From Bryobacter aggregatus MPL3 (lineage in GTDB: Bacteria > Acidobacteriota > Terriglobia > Bryobacterales > Bryobacteraceae): DNA of 64,000 nucleotides. The translations under genes and the position numbers were made by a program. The notes beneath the pieces are model-generated. The model was not told where the DNA came from. It made no database searches and saw only the letters and a program-made list of their open reading frames with translations. Below are positions 25,687 to 34,286 of the stretch, one piece after another; the stretch's first letter is position 1, and each line of letters starts with the position of its first letter. Location: contig NZ_JNIF01000004.1 in assembly GCF_000702445.1 (NCBI RefSeq), positions 1,178,001 through 1,242,000 of the forward strand. Reading direction: 5' to 3'.

Positions 25687-26760
25687 TCAGACTCGCAGGA
25701 ACCACTTGCGCTGCCACATCGCATAGGCGATGCCAAAGTGCAGCAGTACATAGCAAAGTGCAAAGGCCAAGCTCGCATTCATCGGCGCAAAATAGGGCGC
25801 AAAGAGAGTTTGATAGATCGGTTCCCGCCAGCCCAGAGTGCTGAGAATGATGTCGAGGAATTCACTACACAGGTAGATCGCAATCGCGTTGGCGCCAAGC
25901 ACCAGGAAGGGCCGGAAGGGCGCAATGATCTTCCGGCCATCTACAAACCACAAGAGCACGCCAAAAACGATGAAGTCGAGGCCTGCCATCCACAGCGTAA
26001 AACTCGAAGTCCACAGCTTCTTGTTGATCGGCAACACCGGGTCCATCACCAGGGCGAGGGCGCAGAGCACCATACCAATGATCAGGAGTTGCTGCACGCG
26101 CCGGTCAATCGCCTGCGCACTGCGCAAGACATGCCCCGCTACCACTCCGAGCAGACAGGTAGCTATCGCGGGCAGAGTGGAGAGAACACCTTCCGGGTCC
26201 CAGGTCTTGGTGTGACTGTAATTGTGCGCGCCAAGCAGAACCCGATCGACATAGTGAGCGATATTGCCTTCGACACTGAGATCGCCCGCGGCAAAGCCGG
26301 GAGCTGGAACCCAGGCCATGATCGCCCAATAGCCCGCCAGCAAAGCGAAGATCGCCGCAATCTGCTCACGGACACCGGTATGCAAAAAGAGCAGTGAAGT
26401 GATGCAGTAGCAAATGGCAATCCGCTGCAGGACCCCGAGGATGCGAAAACTATCGATCGGAAAACTAGGGAAGGCATACAACAATACGCCTAAGCCGAAC
26501 AGAATCGCAGTGCGGCGAAAGATGTCACGATAGAGCACCGTTCCCTGCACCAGCTTCCGGCCCAGCGCCAGGCTGATTGCGACTCCGACAATCCAGACAA
26601 AGGACGGAAAGATACAGTCCGTAATCGTCCAGCCGTGCCAGTCTGCATGCCGGAGCGGCGCGTAAACGTTCTGGTGGTCGCCAGGCGTGTTGACCAGCAC
26701 CATCAGCGCGATCGTCAGGCCTCGAAAGGCATCGAGTGAGAGGAGTCGAGTGTGCGGCAT
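25687..26760 (-). CDS. DUF5009/NagX-like membrane acyltransferase
   Basis: The 357-residue membrane protein (about ten segments) resembles the heparan-alpha-glucosaminide N-acetyltransferase/NagX family: it begins RLLSLDAFRGLTIALMVLVN, then DCIFPSFVWIVGVAISLALG and FRILGVLQRIAICYCI. Homologues acetylate terminal glucosamine across a membrane or accompany GlcNAc use. It lies 6 bases downstream of a sulfatase in the same direction, which fits processing of sulfated amino sugars, but the substrate is inferred. Confidence 0.82.
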   Translation of the reverse strand: MPHTRLLSLDAFRGLTIALMVLVNTPGDHQNVYAPLRHADWHGWTITDCIFPSFVWIVGVAISLALGRKLVQGTVLYRDIFRRTAILFGLGVLLYAFPSFPIDSFRILGVLQRIAICYCITSLLFLHTGVREQIAAIFALLAGYWAIMAWVPAPGFAAGDLSVEGNIAHYVDRVLLGAHNYSHTKTWDPEGVLSTLPAIATCLLGVVAGHVLRSAQAIDRRVQQLLIIGMVLCALALVMDPVLPINKKLWTSSFTLWMAGLDFIVFGVLLWFVDGRKIIAPFRPFLVLGANAIAIYLCSEFLDIILSTLGWREPIYQTLFAPYFAPMNASLAFALCYVLLHFGIAYAMWQRKWFLRV

Positions 26761-26766
26761 TGGAAC

Positions 26767-28044
26767 TTAGTCAGGTGATTGAGTTTGTACCCAGCGATTG
26801 AGCTGCGTCAACAGCTCATCGAGAATCCTCGATTGCTCATGCCGCAGATTCTTCGTCTCCCCGGGATCGGCGGAAAGATCCGAGAGGAAGTATTCATCCT
26901 GCGACCCAATTCCCTTCACCACCAGCTTCCATTTGCCGCTGCGAATCGCCAGTTGCTGCCCCTGCTTCCAGAACAGCGTCTCACGCGGTTTGTCGATCGC
27001 TTCGCCATCGATATTCTCCGGACGGCTGATGCCTGCGTAGCCGAGGAGAGTGGGCAGGATGTCCATCGACAGATGCAGTTCGGAATCCACCTTGCGGACC
27101 CCAAGCTTGGCCGGATAGTTCCAGATGCAGGGCACGTGCATGCCGCCGTCAAAGAGGCTGAACTTGTGGCCGCGGAAGGAACCGTTGGAACCAGCCGTCG
27201 CCAATTGGCCATTGAGCCCAGCACGTGCCTCGGTGGTGGCGCCGTTGTCGCCGAGCAGGACGATGCAGGTGTTCTTGTCGGCTCCATTGCGTTGCAGCGT
27301 GTCGCGTAGCTCTCCGATGCCGTCGTCCACGGCGGCAATCATAGCTGCATAAGTCCGCCGTTCCGGCTCCAGCCGCTTGAAACGATCGAGATACTTCTGC
27401 GGGGCATGCATCGGATAATGCGGCGCGTTGTAGGCCAGATACAGGAAGAAGGGCTCGGCGGCAGATCGCTTGACAAAGGCACAGGCTTCTTCCGTCAGAC
27501 GTTCCGTCAGGTACTGCCCATCCTCGAAGATCTCTTTGCCGTTGCGGTAGAGATCGTGATAGTTCGGAGTCTTCGGCTCGCCCCAATAGAAGCGGTGCGA
27601 GTAGTAGTCGACACAACCCGCATGGAAGCCGTAATACTCATCGAAGCCACGCTGCAGAGGCGTGGAATCGGGCACGCTGCCCAGATGCCACTTGCCCACG
27701 AGAGCGCTGCGATAACCTTTGCTCTTCAAATGGCTTGCGATCGTCGGCTGCTGCGCGGGAAGAGTCTTACCGTTGGTCGCCACGCCAGCAGACGCCGGAT
27801 AGCGGCCAGTCAGAATTGAGGCGCGCGCCGGAGCACAGACAGGCGCATTCGAGTACCAATTGGCGTAGCGCACTCCACCGGCGGCAAGCGCGTCGATGTG
27901 CGGTGTCTTCAGGTCTCTGGCGCCATAGCAACCCAAGTCGGTGCAGCCGAGATCGTCAAGTGTGATGACAATGAAGTTGGGCGCCGCTGGCGCCTGCGCG
28001 GCAAGAGCCAACGGGACCGGCAGGATCTCCCGGCGGGTGAACAT
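26767..28044 (-). CDS. Sulfatase of the formylglycine-dependent family
   Basis: The 425-residue protein has a Tat-like N-terminus (FTRREILPVPLALAAQAPA) and the type I sulfatase core: PNFIVITLDDLGCTDLGCYG with metal-binding Asp residues, then CAPARASILTGRYP, in which Cys of CxPxR would be converted to formylglycine. Further matches are VGKWHLG and a downstream GDNGATTE. The C-terminal subdomain ends in LSADPGETKNL, typical of exported arylsulfatases that act on polysaccharides or mucins. The maturation enzyme is not in the window. It is in line with the NagX-like gene. Confidence 0.92.
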   Translation of the reverse strand: MFTRREILPVPLALAAQAPAAPNFIVITLDDLGCTDLGCYGARDLKTPHIDALAAGGVRYANWYSNAPVCAPARASILTGRYPASAGVATNGKTLPAQQPTIASHLKSKGYRSALVGKWHLGSVPDSTPLQRGFDEYYGFHAGCVDYYSHRFYWGEPKTPNYHDLYRNGKEIFEDGQYLTERLTEEACAFVKRSAAEPFFLYLAYNAPHYPMHAPQKYLDRFKRLEPERRTYAAMIAAVDDGIGELRDTLQRNGADKNTCIVLLGDNGATTEARAGLNGQLATAGSNGSFRGHKFSLFDGGMHVPCIWNYPAKLGVRKVDSELHLSMDILPTLLGYAGISRPENIDGEAIDKPRETLFWKQGQQLAIRSGKWKLVVKGIGSQDEYFLSDLSADPGETKNLRHEQSRILDELLTQLNRWVQTQSPD

Positions 28045-28392
28045 CTACTCAATCTCCTGCCCGACGCGGATCAGATTCCCGTGCGGATCGATCAACGCAA
28101 ACTCGCGCATTCCCCAAGGCTTCTCCTCAATGGGGTGCAGATTGGTCAGCCCCAGCCCTGTGAACTCTGCATGGAGAGCAACGGCGTCAGACACCTTCCA
28201 ATAGCAGCCAAAGAAGCTCTCCGAAGGAATGAGATGCTGCATGAGGAAGAAGTGCATCTCGCTGCCCTCACGGCCCAGAATCGCGTAGTCATCATCATGG
28301 CGGGACCAGACCTGAAACCCGATCCGCGTGTAGAAGCCGACCGTCTCATCGAGGTTCAAAGAAGGCAGGACCGGAATAGTAGATTGGAACAT
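28045..28392 (-). CDS. VOC superfamily protein (glyoxalase/bleomycin resistance-like)
   Basis: The 115-residue protein is one VOC domain: STIPVLPSLNLDETVGFYTRIGF opening strand and helix, LGREGSEMHFFLMQH in the middle, and FALIDPHGNLIRVGQEIE at the end. Metal ligands can be proposed at His 47 and the final Glu. Members range from lyases to drug-binding resistance proteins; the one most similar in layout is the bleomycin-binding type. It abuts the sulfatase gene without spacing. Confidence 0.85.
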   Translation of the reverse strand: MFQSTIPVLPSLNLDETVGFYTRIGFQVWSRHDDDYAILGREGSEMHFFLMQHLIPSESFFGCYWKVSDAVALHAEFTGLGLTNLHPIEEKPWGMREFALIDPHGNLIRVGQEIE

Positions 28393-28701
28393 TCTTGCTC
28401 TCCCATTCTACGGGTGTCGCTAGAACCTGTCGTTTCCTTTCCGGGGTGGCCGCGAAGGCAAGCTTGAGAAAGATGGTCTCCGGCAGTCGTTTGAAACGGC
28501 TCGAAGGCAGAGGAAATCCTTTCTTGGCGCGCACGGAACGGGAGGCTCAAACTCGTGGACGAGGCGGCTGGATTGGAGCGCACTAATTTGAGCACAATCC
28601 TGTTCGACTCGACATCCCCCCCGGCGTCGCTGCAGATACGGATCCCGCGCTGGCTGGCCGCTGCCGGTCTGGTATCGCCAAAGGAGGCCTCCCTTCAGCC
28701 T
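28393..28701. other. 309-base gap without a recognisable gene
   Basis: No gene, tRNA or terminator is recognised. On the minus strand one frame at about 28400-28534 reads as a basic, protein-like stretch (FPLPSSRFKRLPETIFLKL) leading into the VOC gene without a homologue I can name. Such a stretch may belong to a dispersed repeat or a gene remnant. Confidence 0.3.
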
Positions 28702-29850
28702 CTAGGGAGCGTTGTACGGACCCTGCCAGTGCAGGAGAAGATTCATGACTACCGCCATGGCGATGAGTGGGTTTCGCAGCCGCGGGTTTGCCTTCTGACA
28801 GAGCGCCGCCAGCACCATCCAAGGCAGAAAATCAACTACATAACGCTGCGTCACCCAGCCCGCACTGGACAGAAACAGAAGCAGTGCGGCTCCCGTTGCA
28901 GCAAGCCGCCACTTCGGCCGCTGCAACACCAAAAAGGGAGCAAGCCACAGCGCGCCCATGATGTTCTCGTGAAAGAACTGAGGCGGCAGAGCGATCGCCG
29001 GATCGCGGGTAATGCGCAGAAAGGGAAACTTCGCCAACCATTCTGGCGGGTGCAACAAAAACATGTAGAGGCTGGGAAAAATCGCTTCCCCTCGGAAGTT
29101 CGGAGATTGCTGGCCGGGCCCGGCGAGCAGGTAGTGCAGACCGAATTCAAACGGCCAGTGGAAGCGCAGGTAGTTGTAGCTCAGACTGGCGAGGACCCCG
29201 AGAGAGGCGGTAGGCCAGCAGCGCGGACTCACAAACAAGAGAGCCAAGCCCAGGTGCGGACGGGACAGGATGGCAAACGCAAAGGCGATTCCGGCAAGTG
29301 CGTGCTTGCCCCGAAAATACAAAGCAAAACCAACCGCCAGACAGGCGTAGCCACAGCCGATGGCGACCTCATAAACCATGGCCCGGTGCAGCAGAAAAGG
29401 AATGCCGTTTGCCAGGCCCAACCCCAGATACAGCAGGGAGCCCGCATCGGGATGGAACTTGCGCAGGGTCATCAGATTCGCCAGGAATCCAGCGCAAGCA
29501 AAGAGAAAGAGCGCAAGATTCTCGGGGAGATCGCGATGAAAGAGCCGATGGATCGGCAGGAAGGTGAGCAGCACCGGAGCAGGACCGTGATAGAGGTAGT
29601 AGCGGCCCTCGTAGAGTGCCATGTCCGACATCCGAAGCTCATCGGGAACCTCGGGATCATAAGGATTCTCCAACTCCAGCAGCTTCGGATTCACCTCGAT
29701 CGGGACATACAAATGGCCCGAAGCAAAGCCCCGGGCCAGGTAGTTGTAATATCCGTTCGGACTGAACTCATTGAAAGCAGTACTGGCCCACAAATAGTAG
29801 GCCAGCACAGCGAGGATCGTAAGAGAGCGACTACTTCTGGACCAGCTCAA
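28702..29850 (-). CDS. Polytopic membrane protein, possibly glycosyltransferase-like
   Basis: The 382-residue protein has about nine hydrophobic segments. After the first segment a periplasmic loop carries FSPNGYYNYLARGFASGHLYV and RYYLYHGPAPVLL, which resemble the first loop of GT-C type dolichyl-phosphate-sugar-dependent transferases. No firm DxD motif is visible. The start is uncertain: a TTG at 29850 overlaps the end of the peptidase gene by 20 bases, and a GTG at 29808 is an alternative. It follows the peptidase gene in one transcription unit. Confidence 0.65.
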   Translation of the reverse strand: MSWSRSSRSLTILAVLAYYLWASTAFNEFSPNGYYNYLARGFASGHLYVPIEVNPKLLELENPYDPEVPDELRMSDMALYEGRYYLYHGPAPVLLTFLPIHRLFHRDLPENLALFLFACAGFLANLMTLRKFHPDAGSLLYLGLGLANGIPFLLHRAMVYEVAIGCGYACLAVGFALYFRGKHALAGIAFAFAILSRPHLGLALLFVSPRCWPTASLGVLASLSYNYLRFHWPFEFGLHYLLAGPGQQSPNFRGEAIFPSLYMFLLHPPEWLAKFPFLRITRDPAIALPPQFFHENIMGALWLAPFLVLQRPKWRLAATGAALLLFLSSAGWVTQRYVVDFLPWMVLAALCQKANPRLRNPLIAMAVVMNLLLHWQGPYNAP

Positions 29851-31915
29851 AGTCGCCTGACTTCACCGCATCGTCAAAAGCAGCGAGGAAAAGCTTCGCA
29901 TCGATCGCGCCAAACTCGGCCGAGACGGCGTCGCGGATGTCGAGTACGGTCCGCTTTCCATTGACGAAGGCCTTCGCTTCGGACAAACCCATGCCGGTCA
30001 GTTTCTCTGCATCGAGCGGCGAAACGGTGCGGCTGCCCCCGCCGCCACCCATCGTGGGCGGTGCGTTCGGCTTCACGCGGACGACTACCAGCTTGGAGGC
30101 ACGCGTCTCATCTTCGGTCATCTGCTTAGGGACAATGCCGCGAGCCTTAGCAAAGGCCTGGATGCGCGCCAGATCGGCCTTGAGGCCGGTCTCGTAGAAC
30201 TCCGTCGCGTAGTCTTCGATCTTCTTCTTGGTCGCCGGATCCTTGTCGGCCAGAATCGCAGCCGAGCGGATCGTGTCCGCCTCGCGCTCGTAGTTGATTC
30301 TCATGCGCGCCAGCGCCCAGCGCAGGTCGCTGTTCTCGCTCAGCTCCTGCAGGGCCGCGCCGAGTTCTTTGCCCGAACGCTGGCCGGCATAGCCAGACAC
30401 CATTCCGGCCACGCCGAGCGCGCCAGGACCATCGGCATTGGCGATCACCATCGAGGCAGCGAGTGCAACGAAACCGGCACGCTTGGCCTGTGTCGGATCG
30501 GCATTGGCCACCGAATCTTCGCTCGTATGATAGGCAACGTCGGGCCAGTTGTTGTACAACAAGGCCGGGATGCCCTGGCCGAGATAGACAGTGTGGTCGG
30601 AAGCGCCATAGTGCTTTTCGATGTTGTAGTAGAACTCGTCACGCGAGCCCTTCGGATCGAGGATCGGGTACTGGAAGCCGTAGTAGAGACGGCGGTTATT
30701 CACCTTCTCGCGGTTGGTTTCGCCGACGAAGTTGAAGAACTGGGTGTGAACGTCGTTCAGGAAGCTGGTGACCGAGTAGGGTGTGGTCATCAGACGCAGC
30801 GAGTTGTGGCTCTTGGCGACATCGCCACCGGCCATGTCAATCGCGATGGCAGCGATCATCTTCTTGGTCTCTTCCGGATTCGCACGTGTGTAAGCAATGG
30901 AGCCGGAGATCTCAGGCACCCAGAGGAAACGAACCGTGCGGCGGGGACGCGGGATCGCGCCATCGTTGATCAGCTTTTGCCAGACCCGGGCGATTTCGAG
31001 CGTGATCGCGCTGCCGGAGGTGTTGTCCATGCCGCCTTGCTTGGCAACCCCTTCAAACAGATGGGAAACCAGCGTGATCTCCTGATCGCTGCTGCCGTCG
31101 CCCTTGATGACGGCGGTGGGCACCTGCATCTTGGTGTCGTATTCGGTTGCCTTGACCTTCGCCCGGACGGTGAGCTTCTCGCCCTTCTCCAGACGTTCCA
31201 TCAGTTCGATGCCCATGCGGTGGGACAGGTTGAAGCCAAAGGGATTCTTGTCTTCGCCAATCGAGATGCCACGGCCGAGCGGGTTCCAGGCAATCTGGTC
31301 GGGACGGTCGAAGGGACGGCCCACCGGGTTGTTGAAGCTGGCGATTCCGGCTGCGCCAAACTCGTTGATCGCCAGATCGAAGGCGGCGGTAGGCGGTCCG
31401 GAAATGAGCACGATGTTGCCCTTAATGTTCTTGCCGGCGTAGTCACTCTTGTTGTCGCCACGGCCTGCATAGACAAGTTGCGCGGTCACGTCAGCCGACT
31501 TGGAGCCAACGGCCAGAGCAGCAGCCACGTCACGATAATTGACGATCAGCTTTTTGGCCGGACTCGTCACCCAAAACTCGCCCTCTTCACCATCCCATTG
31601 CTTCATTGGCATCGGGAACATCTTCACTTCTACGTTGTCGAGCTTGAACTCCTTCAGCTTCTTTTCGACATAAGCAGATTCCCGGTAGAGACCGGCATAC
31701 TCTTCGGCAGGCCGGTTGCGCTCATAGGGCGCGATTTCGAGGATATTGGCGATGGCAAGCGAACCGGAAATTTCATTGACCAGTGTGTCAATCACTTCGG
31801 GTTTCAAAAGCGTCTTCGGATTCAGTTGCTCCGGTGGGCGCATGATCGGATTCTCTGTGAGCTGCGCGGAGATCATTCCGGCTGCAGCGAGCAGAGAGAG
31901 GAAAGAACGAGTCAT
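29831..31915 (-). CDS. Secreted M28-type peptidase with PA-domain insert
   Basis: The 694-residue protein has a signal peptide (TRSFLSLLAAAGMISAQ) and an aminopeptidase-type layout: an N-terminal cap, a PA-like insert (AGKNIKGNIVLISGPP), and the metallopeptidase core with LVSHLFEG, GGMDNTSGSAITLEIARVW, WVPEISGSIAY, and SDHTVYLGQGIPALLYN leading to AYHTSEDS. In classical M28 enzymes the first motif is HxD; here the Asp is Phe. The PEISGS box resembles DUF4910-like relatives, in which one Glu precedes the loop. Zinc ligands His, Asp, Glu and the last His are still present. Confidence 0.82.
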   Translation of the reverse strand: MTRSFLSLLAAAGMISAQLTENPIMRPPEQLNPKTLLKPEVIDTLVNEISGSLAIANILEIAPYERNRPAEEYAGLYRESAYVEKKLKEFKLDNVEVKMFPMPMKQWDGEEGEFWVTSPAKKLIVNYRDVAAALAVGSKSADVTAQLVYAGRGDNKSDYAGKNIKGNIVLISGPPTAAFDLAINEFGAAGIASFNNPVGRPFDRPDQIAWNPLGRGISIGEDKNPFGFNLSHRMGIELMERLEKGEKLTVRAKVKATEYDTKMQVPTAVIKGDGSSDQEITLVSHLFEGVAKQGGMDNTSGSAITLEIARVWQKLINDGAIPRPRRTVRFLWVPEISGSIAYTRANPEETKKMIAAIAIDMAGGDVAKSHNSLRLMTTPYSVTSFLNDVHTQFFNFVGETNREKVNNRRLYYGFQYPILDPKGSRDEFYYNIEKHYGASDHTVYLGQGIPALLYNNWPDVAYHTSEDSVANADPTQAKRAGFVALAASMVIANADGPGALGVAGMVSGYAGQRSGKELGAALQELSENSDLRWALARMRINYEREADTIRSAAILADKDPATKKKIEDYATEFYETGLKADLARIQAFAKARGIVPKQMTEDETRASKLVVVRVKPNAPPTMGGGGGSRTVSPLDAEKLTGMGLSEAKAFVNGKRTVLDIRDAVSAEFGAIDAKLFLAAFDDAVKSGDFELVQK

Positions 31916-31975
31916 ATTTGCTTGATTGTAGTACTGCGGCCCGAGGTTACCGCGAAGAAAAGCCGAAGAAGCGCA

Positions 31976-32623
31976 CTAGCGGCGGGCAATTTGGTGGGGA
32001 ATCGGCTCGGCAATAACGATAAAACGGTGGGGCGCGGGGCCAATGTAGTGAAACGGGAAGCAGGTGATCAGCACGAGGCGGTCGCGGTTGTTGCCATGGA
32101 GCACGGACACGTCGGTAGGTTCCACCACTTTGGTCTCCTTAACCTGATACAGCTTTGTCCCTCCCGGCAAGCGCAGGCGAATGGTGTCGCCATCCCTGAT
32201 CCAGCGCAGATCGCGGAAAAACGTATCCCGATGTCCTGCTAAAGCGACGGTCCCAGCCTGACCGGGAAATGCGGTGCCCCGCACATGGCCCACCCCGCGC
32301 GACAGATCCCGGTCCTCATCCGTCGGACGAATCAGAGAAGTCAGTTTCAGCCGTGGAATGTCGATCACGCCCAGCCCGAGGGCACTGGCTGCCGCAGGCC
32401 GGGTAGAGACCTTATGGTGCGGCGCGGGATTCCCCTTGGGGAGAGGCCCGGCGGCTTCTACCACCCCGGGCGCCGCAATCTCGGCCAGATAGCGTTCCCG
32501 GTCCTGCTGTTCTTCCCAGCTCCCCGAAAACCACAGGAATCCGGCCACCGCAATCATGAGCATGCCACCGCCGCAAAGCAGATAGGCGAAAGGATGGCTC
32601 GAAACTCGGAATCGAATCGTCAT
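31976..32623 (-). CDS. Class D sortase
   Basis: Sortases cut a C-terminal LPxTx signal and join the protein to another molecule. The 215-residue protein has one N-terminal membrane anchor (residues 14-34), a linker, and a sortase barrel. The catalytic triad is visible: His 131 in LAGHRDTFF, Cys 188 in LVLITCFPFHYIGPAP and Arg 200 in PHRFIVIAEP. The LGVIDIPRLKL start of the domain and TCFPF box fit class D. Its ATG overlaps the stop of the VWA gene (ATGA). A candidate substrate ending LPTTA is two genes upstream. Confidence 0.92.
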   Translation of the reverse strand: MTIRFRVSSHPFAYLLCGGGMLMIAVAGFLWFSGSWEEQQDRERYLAEIAAPGVVEAAGPLPKGNPAPHHKVSTRPAAASALGLGVIDIPRLKLTSLIRPTDEDRDLSRGVGHVRGTAFPGQAGTVALAGHRDTFFRDLRWIRDGDTIRLRLPGGTKLYQVKETKVVEPTDVSVLHGNNRDRLVLITCFPFHYIGPAPHRFIVIAEPIPHQIARR

Positions 32624-33516
32624 TGGATGGCCTCTCGCGAATAGTACGTCGTGCGAGCTAAAGTTTTCAGACGGTTTCCCTGGTTATCCCGGCATTCAAT
32701 CCGGATGCGATGCCTGGCCGAATGGCTCGGCTCACGCGGCAAACCGGCAATGCCGAGTACATAACGGCCGCGAATATCTGCTGCGATCACACTCTGGATG
32801 GATTCAAGTGTCGAGGGTTCGGTCACCCGGAAGTAACGCCCCCCAGACTCTGCGGAGATCTGCCGCAGAAAGTTTTCGTCCAGATCCCGGCTCTCCGGAT
32901 CAATCAGAGCTACCGCATAAACCGTGACACTTTGCGACCGGACCGCGTCCTGGACCTGCTGCTTGGTCGCAACGCTCTGGTTATCGCCTCCGTCACTGAA
33001 CACGACAAGCGCCCGCCGTGAGGCGTGCGCAGATTGCAAACCATTGAGACCAATCATCATCGCGTCATAAAGGCTGGTACGGCCTTCCCAGGCAACCCGT
33101 TGGAGAAGAGCATCCCGGAGCATGGTGGCATCCTTGACCTCTTGAGGGATCGGCCCGAGAAGCACCTGCGGACGGTCACTGAAGGCGATCAACGAGACCT
33201 CATCGCCACTTTTATTGAGATTGAACAAAGACTGCGCCGCGATAGCCGTGATGCGCCGGAGAGGTCGCATGCTGCCACTGGCATCTACCAGAAATGCAAG
33301 TGCGACCGTCGAATCCTGGGGCGAAAAATGGACTAAAGCAACTTCCTTCGCATCGACAAACACCTTAAAGTTCGATGCCTTCAACTCTGGCACGGGTATG
33401 TCGTTCTGCCGGGACACTAAGGTATCCAGTAAAACGACATCCACGCCCATCCGGATTTTGAACTGCTCCTCCTGAGGTGCAGAAAGGAGCAGCAATGGAA
33501 GCAATTGAAGCAGCAT
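32620..33516 (-). CDS. Secreted VWA-domain protein (acidobacterial VWFA-related type)
   Basis: The 298-residue protein has a short signal peptide (LLQLLPLLLLSAPQ) and then a beta sandwich-like stretch (VDVVLLDTLVSRQNDIPV) typical of VWFA-related proteins frequent in Acidobacteriota. The von Willebrand A domain follows with MIDAS Asp 78-Ser 80-Ser 82 in FLVDASGSM, later ALVVFSDGGDNQS. It would bind protein partners through a metal site outside the inner membrane. No sorting motif of its own is visible. It is translationally coupled to the sortase. Confidence 0.88.
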   Translation of the reverse strand: MLLQLLPLLLLSAPQEEQFKIRMGVDVVLLDTLVSRQNDIPVPELKASNFKVFVDAKEVALVHFSPQDSTVALAFLVDASGSMRPLRRITAIAAQSLFNLNKSGDEVSLIAFSDRPQVLLGPIPQEVKDATMLRDALLQRVAWEGRTSLYDAMMIGLNGLQSAHASRRALVVFSDGGDNQSVATKQQVQDAVRSQSVTVYAVALIDPESRDLDENFLRQISAESGGRYFRVTEPSTLESIQSVIAADIRGRYVLGIAGLPREPSHSARHRIRIECRDNQGNRLKTLARTTYYSREAIQ

Positions 33517-33529
33517 GGGAACTCCGAAA

Positions 33530-33553
33530 GGGCGGCCGCTGGCATGGCCGCCC
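33530..33553 (-). terminator. Hairpin between the LPTTA protein gene and the VWA gene
   Basis: Perfect 8-base GC arms, GGGCGGCC at 33530-33537 and GGCCGCCC at 33546-33553, enclose an 8-base loop. On the minus strand the stem is followed by TTTC, a short U tract. It would weaken read-through from the upstream gene into the VWA-sortase pair, so it is best read as an attenuating terminator. Confidence 0.5.
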
Positions 33554-33587
33554 CATGAAACTACTACTCTCTTTCCAGTTTCAATGA

Positions 33588-34286
33588 TTAACGGCGGGCG
33601 GAATAGGCGGAAAGCGACAACCCGGCCGAAACCATCAACAGGCCGCCGAGTGCGATGGCCGCAAGGGGCGAAGCCGTCGTGGGAAGTGTGGTCCGTTCAG
33701 GTGCTTCAGTAACAGAGACTGGCGCCGGAGCGGCAGCAGCGACGGTGGTCTCCGTCTCAGGGGCGACAACCTGGGCGGGAGCAGGAGCGGCCTCAGGAGC
33801 CGGTGCTTCTGCCGGCACTGCAGCCGTAGCCACTTCGGTTGTTGCGCTAGATTCTTCATTGAGCATCGGAACTTTCTCACGGTTGGAGGCGTTCAGCGTT
33901 GCTGCAAAGTCTTTTGGATAGGCGAACTCCTGGCCGAAATTATCGCCAGGATAGAACCAGGAGCGTAGAGCCTTGGGAGTACCGGCGGGAGTTTCCCAGA
34001 AGCCGAAGCTCGAATTCCCTGTGGGTTGCAGACGATAGTTCGGGATCGCAATGAGAGTCGCCTCTACATGGTCTTCCCGCTCGTTCATGATCTGAACGAT
34101 ATGGCGGTTCGATTGGGATTCAACCAGCTTTAAGACATACTTTCCCGCGGGCAGTACTTTGCCAGGGATCTGCATGGCTTCGGATATGGTGATGATTGTT
34201 TTCTTGTTCCACTCATCCGCTTGGAGTGCCGGACTCAACGCAACAGCAAGCGTTAGTACAGAAAGTGAGATGTGTGTTAGCTTCAT
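33588..34286 (-). CDS. Secreted protein with C-terminal LPTTA sorting signal
   Basis: From the ATG at 34286 it is 232 residues. A signal peptide (KLTHISLSVLTLAVALSPALQA) is followed by a compact domain seen in many acidobacterial secreted proteins (PGKVLPAGKYVLKLVES, NRHIVQIMNE). Next is an Ala/Pro/Glu/Thr-rich linker of about 60 residues. The end is LPTTA (201-205), a hydrophobic helix (PLAAIALGGLLMVSAGLSL) and a terminal Arg-Arg: the three parts of a cell-wall sorting signal. A class D sortase lies 960 bases downstream. The longer upstream frame lacks a signal peptide and was not used. Confidence 0.82.
   Translation of the reverse strand: MKLTHISLSVLTLAVALSPALQADEWNKKTIITISEAMQIPGKVLPAGKYVLKLVESQSNRHIVQIMNEREDHVEATLIAIPNYRLQPTGNSSFGFWETPAGTPKALRSWFYPGDNFGQEFAYPKDFAATLNASNREKVPMLNEESSATTEVATAAVPAEAPAPEAAPAPAQVVAPETETTVAAAAPAPVSVTEAPERTTLPTTASPLAAIALGGLLMVSAGLSLSAYSARR

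Noticed and set aside
30527-32242. 571-codon plus-strand frame opposite the M28 peptidase and sortase
   Set aside because: It spans two real genes on the other strand, including the sortase active site.
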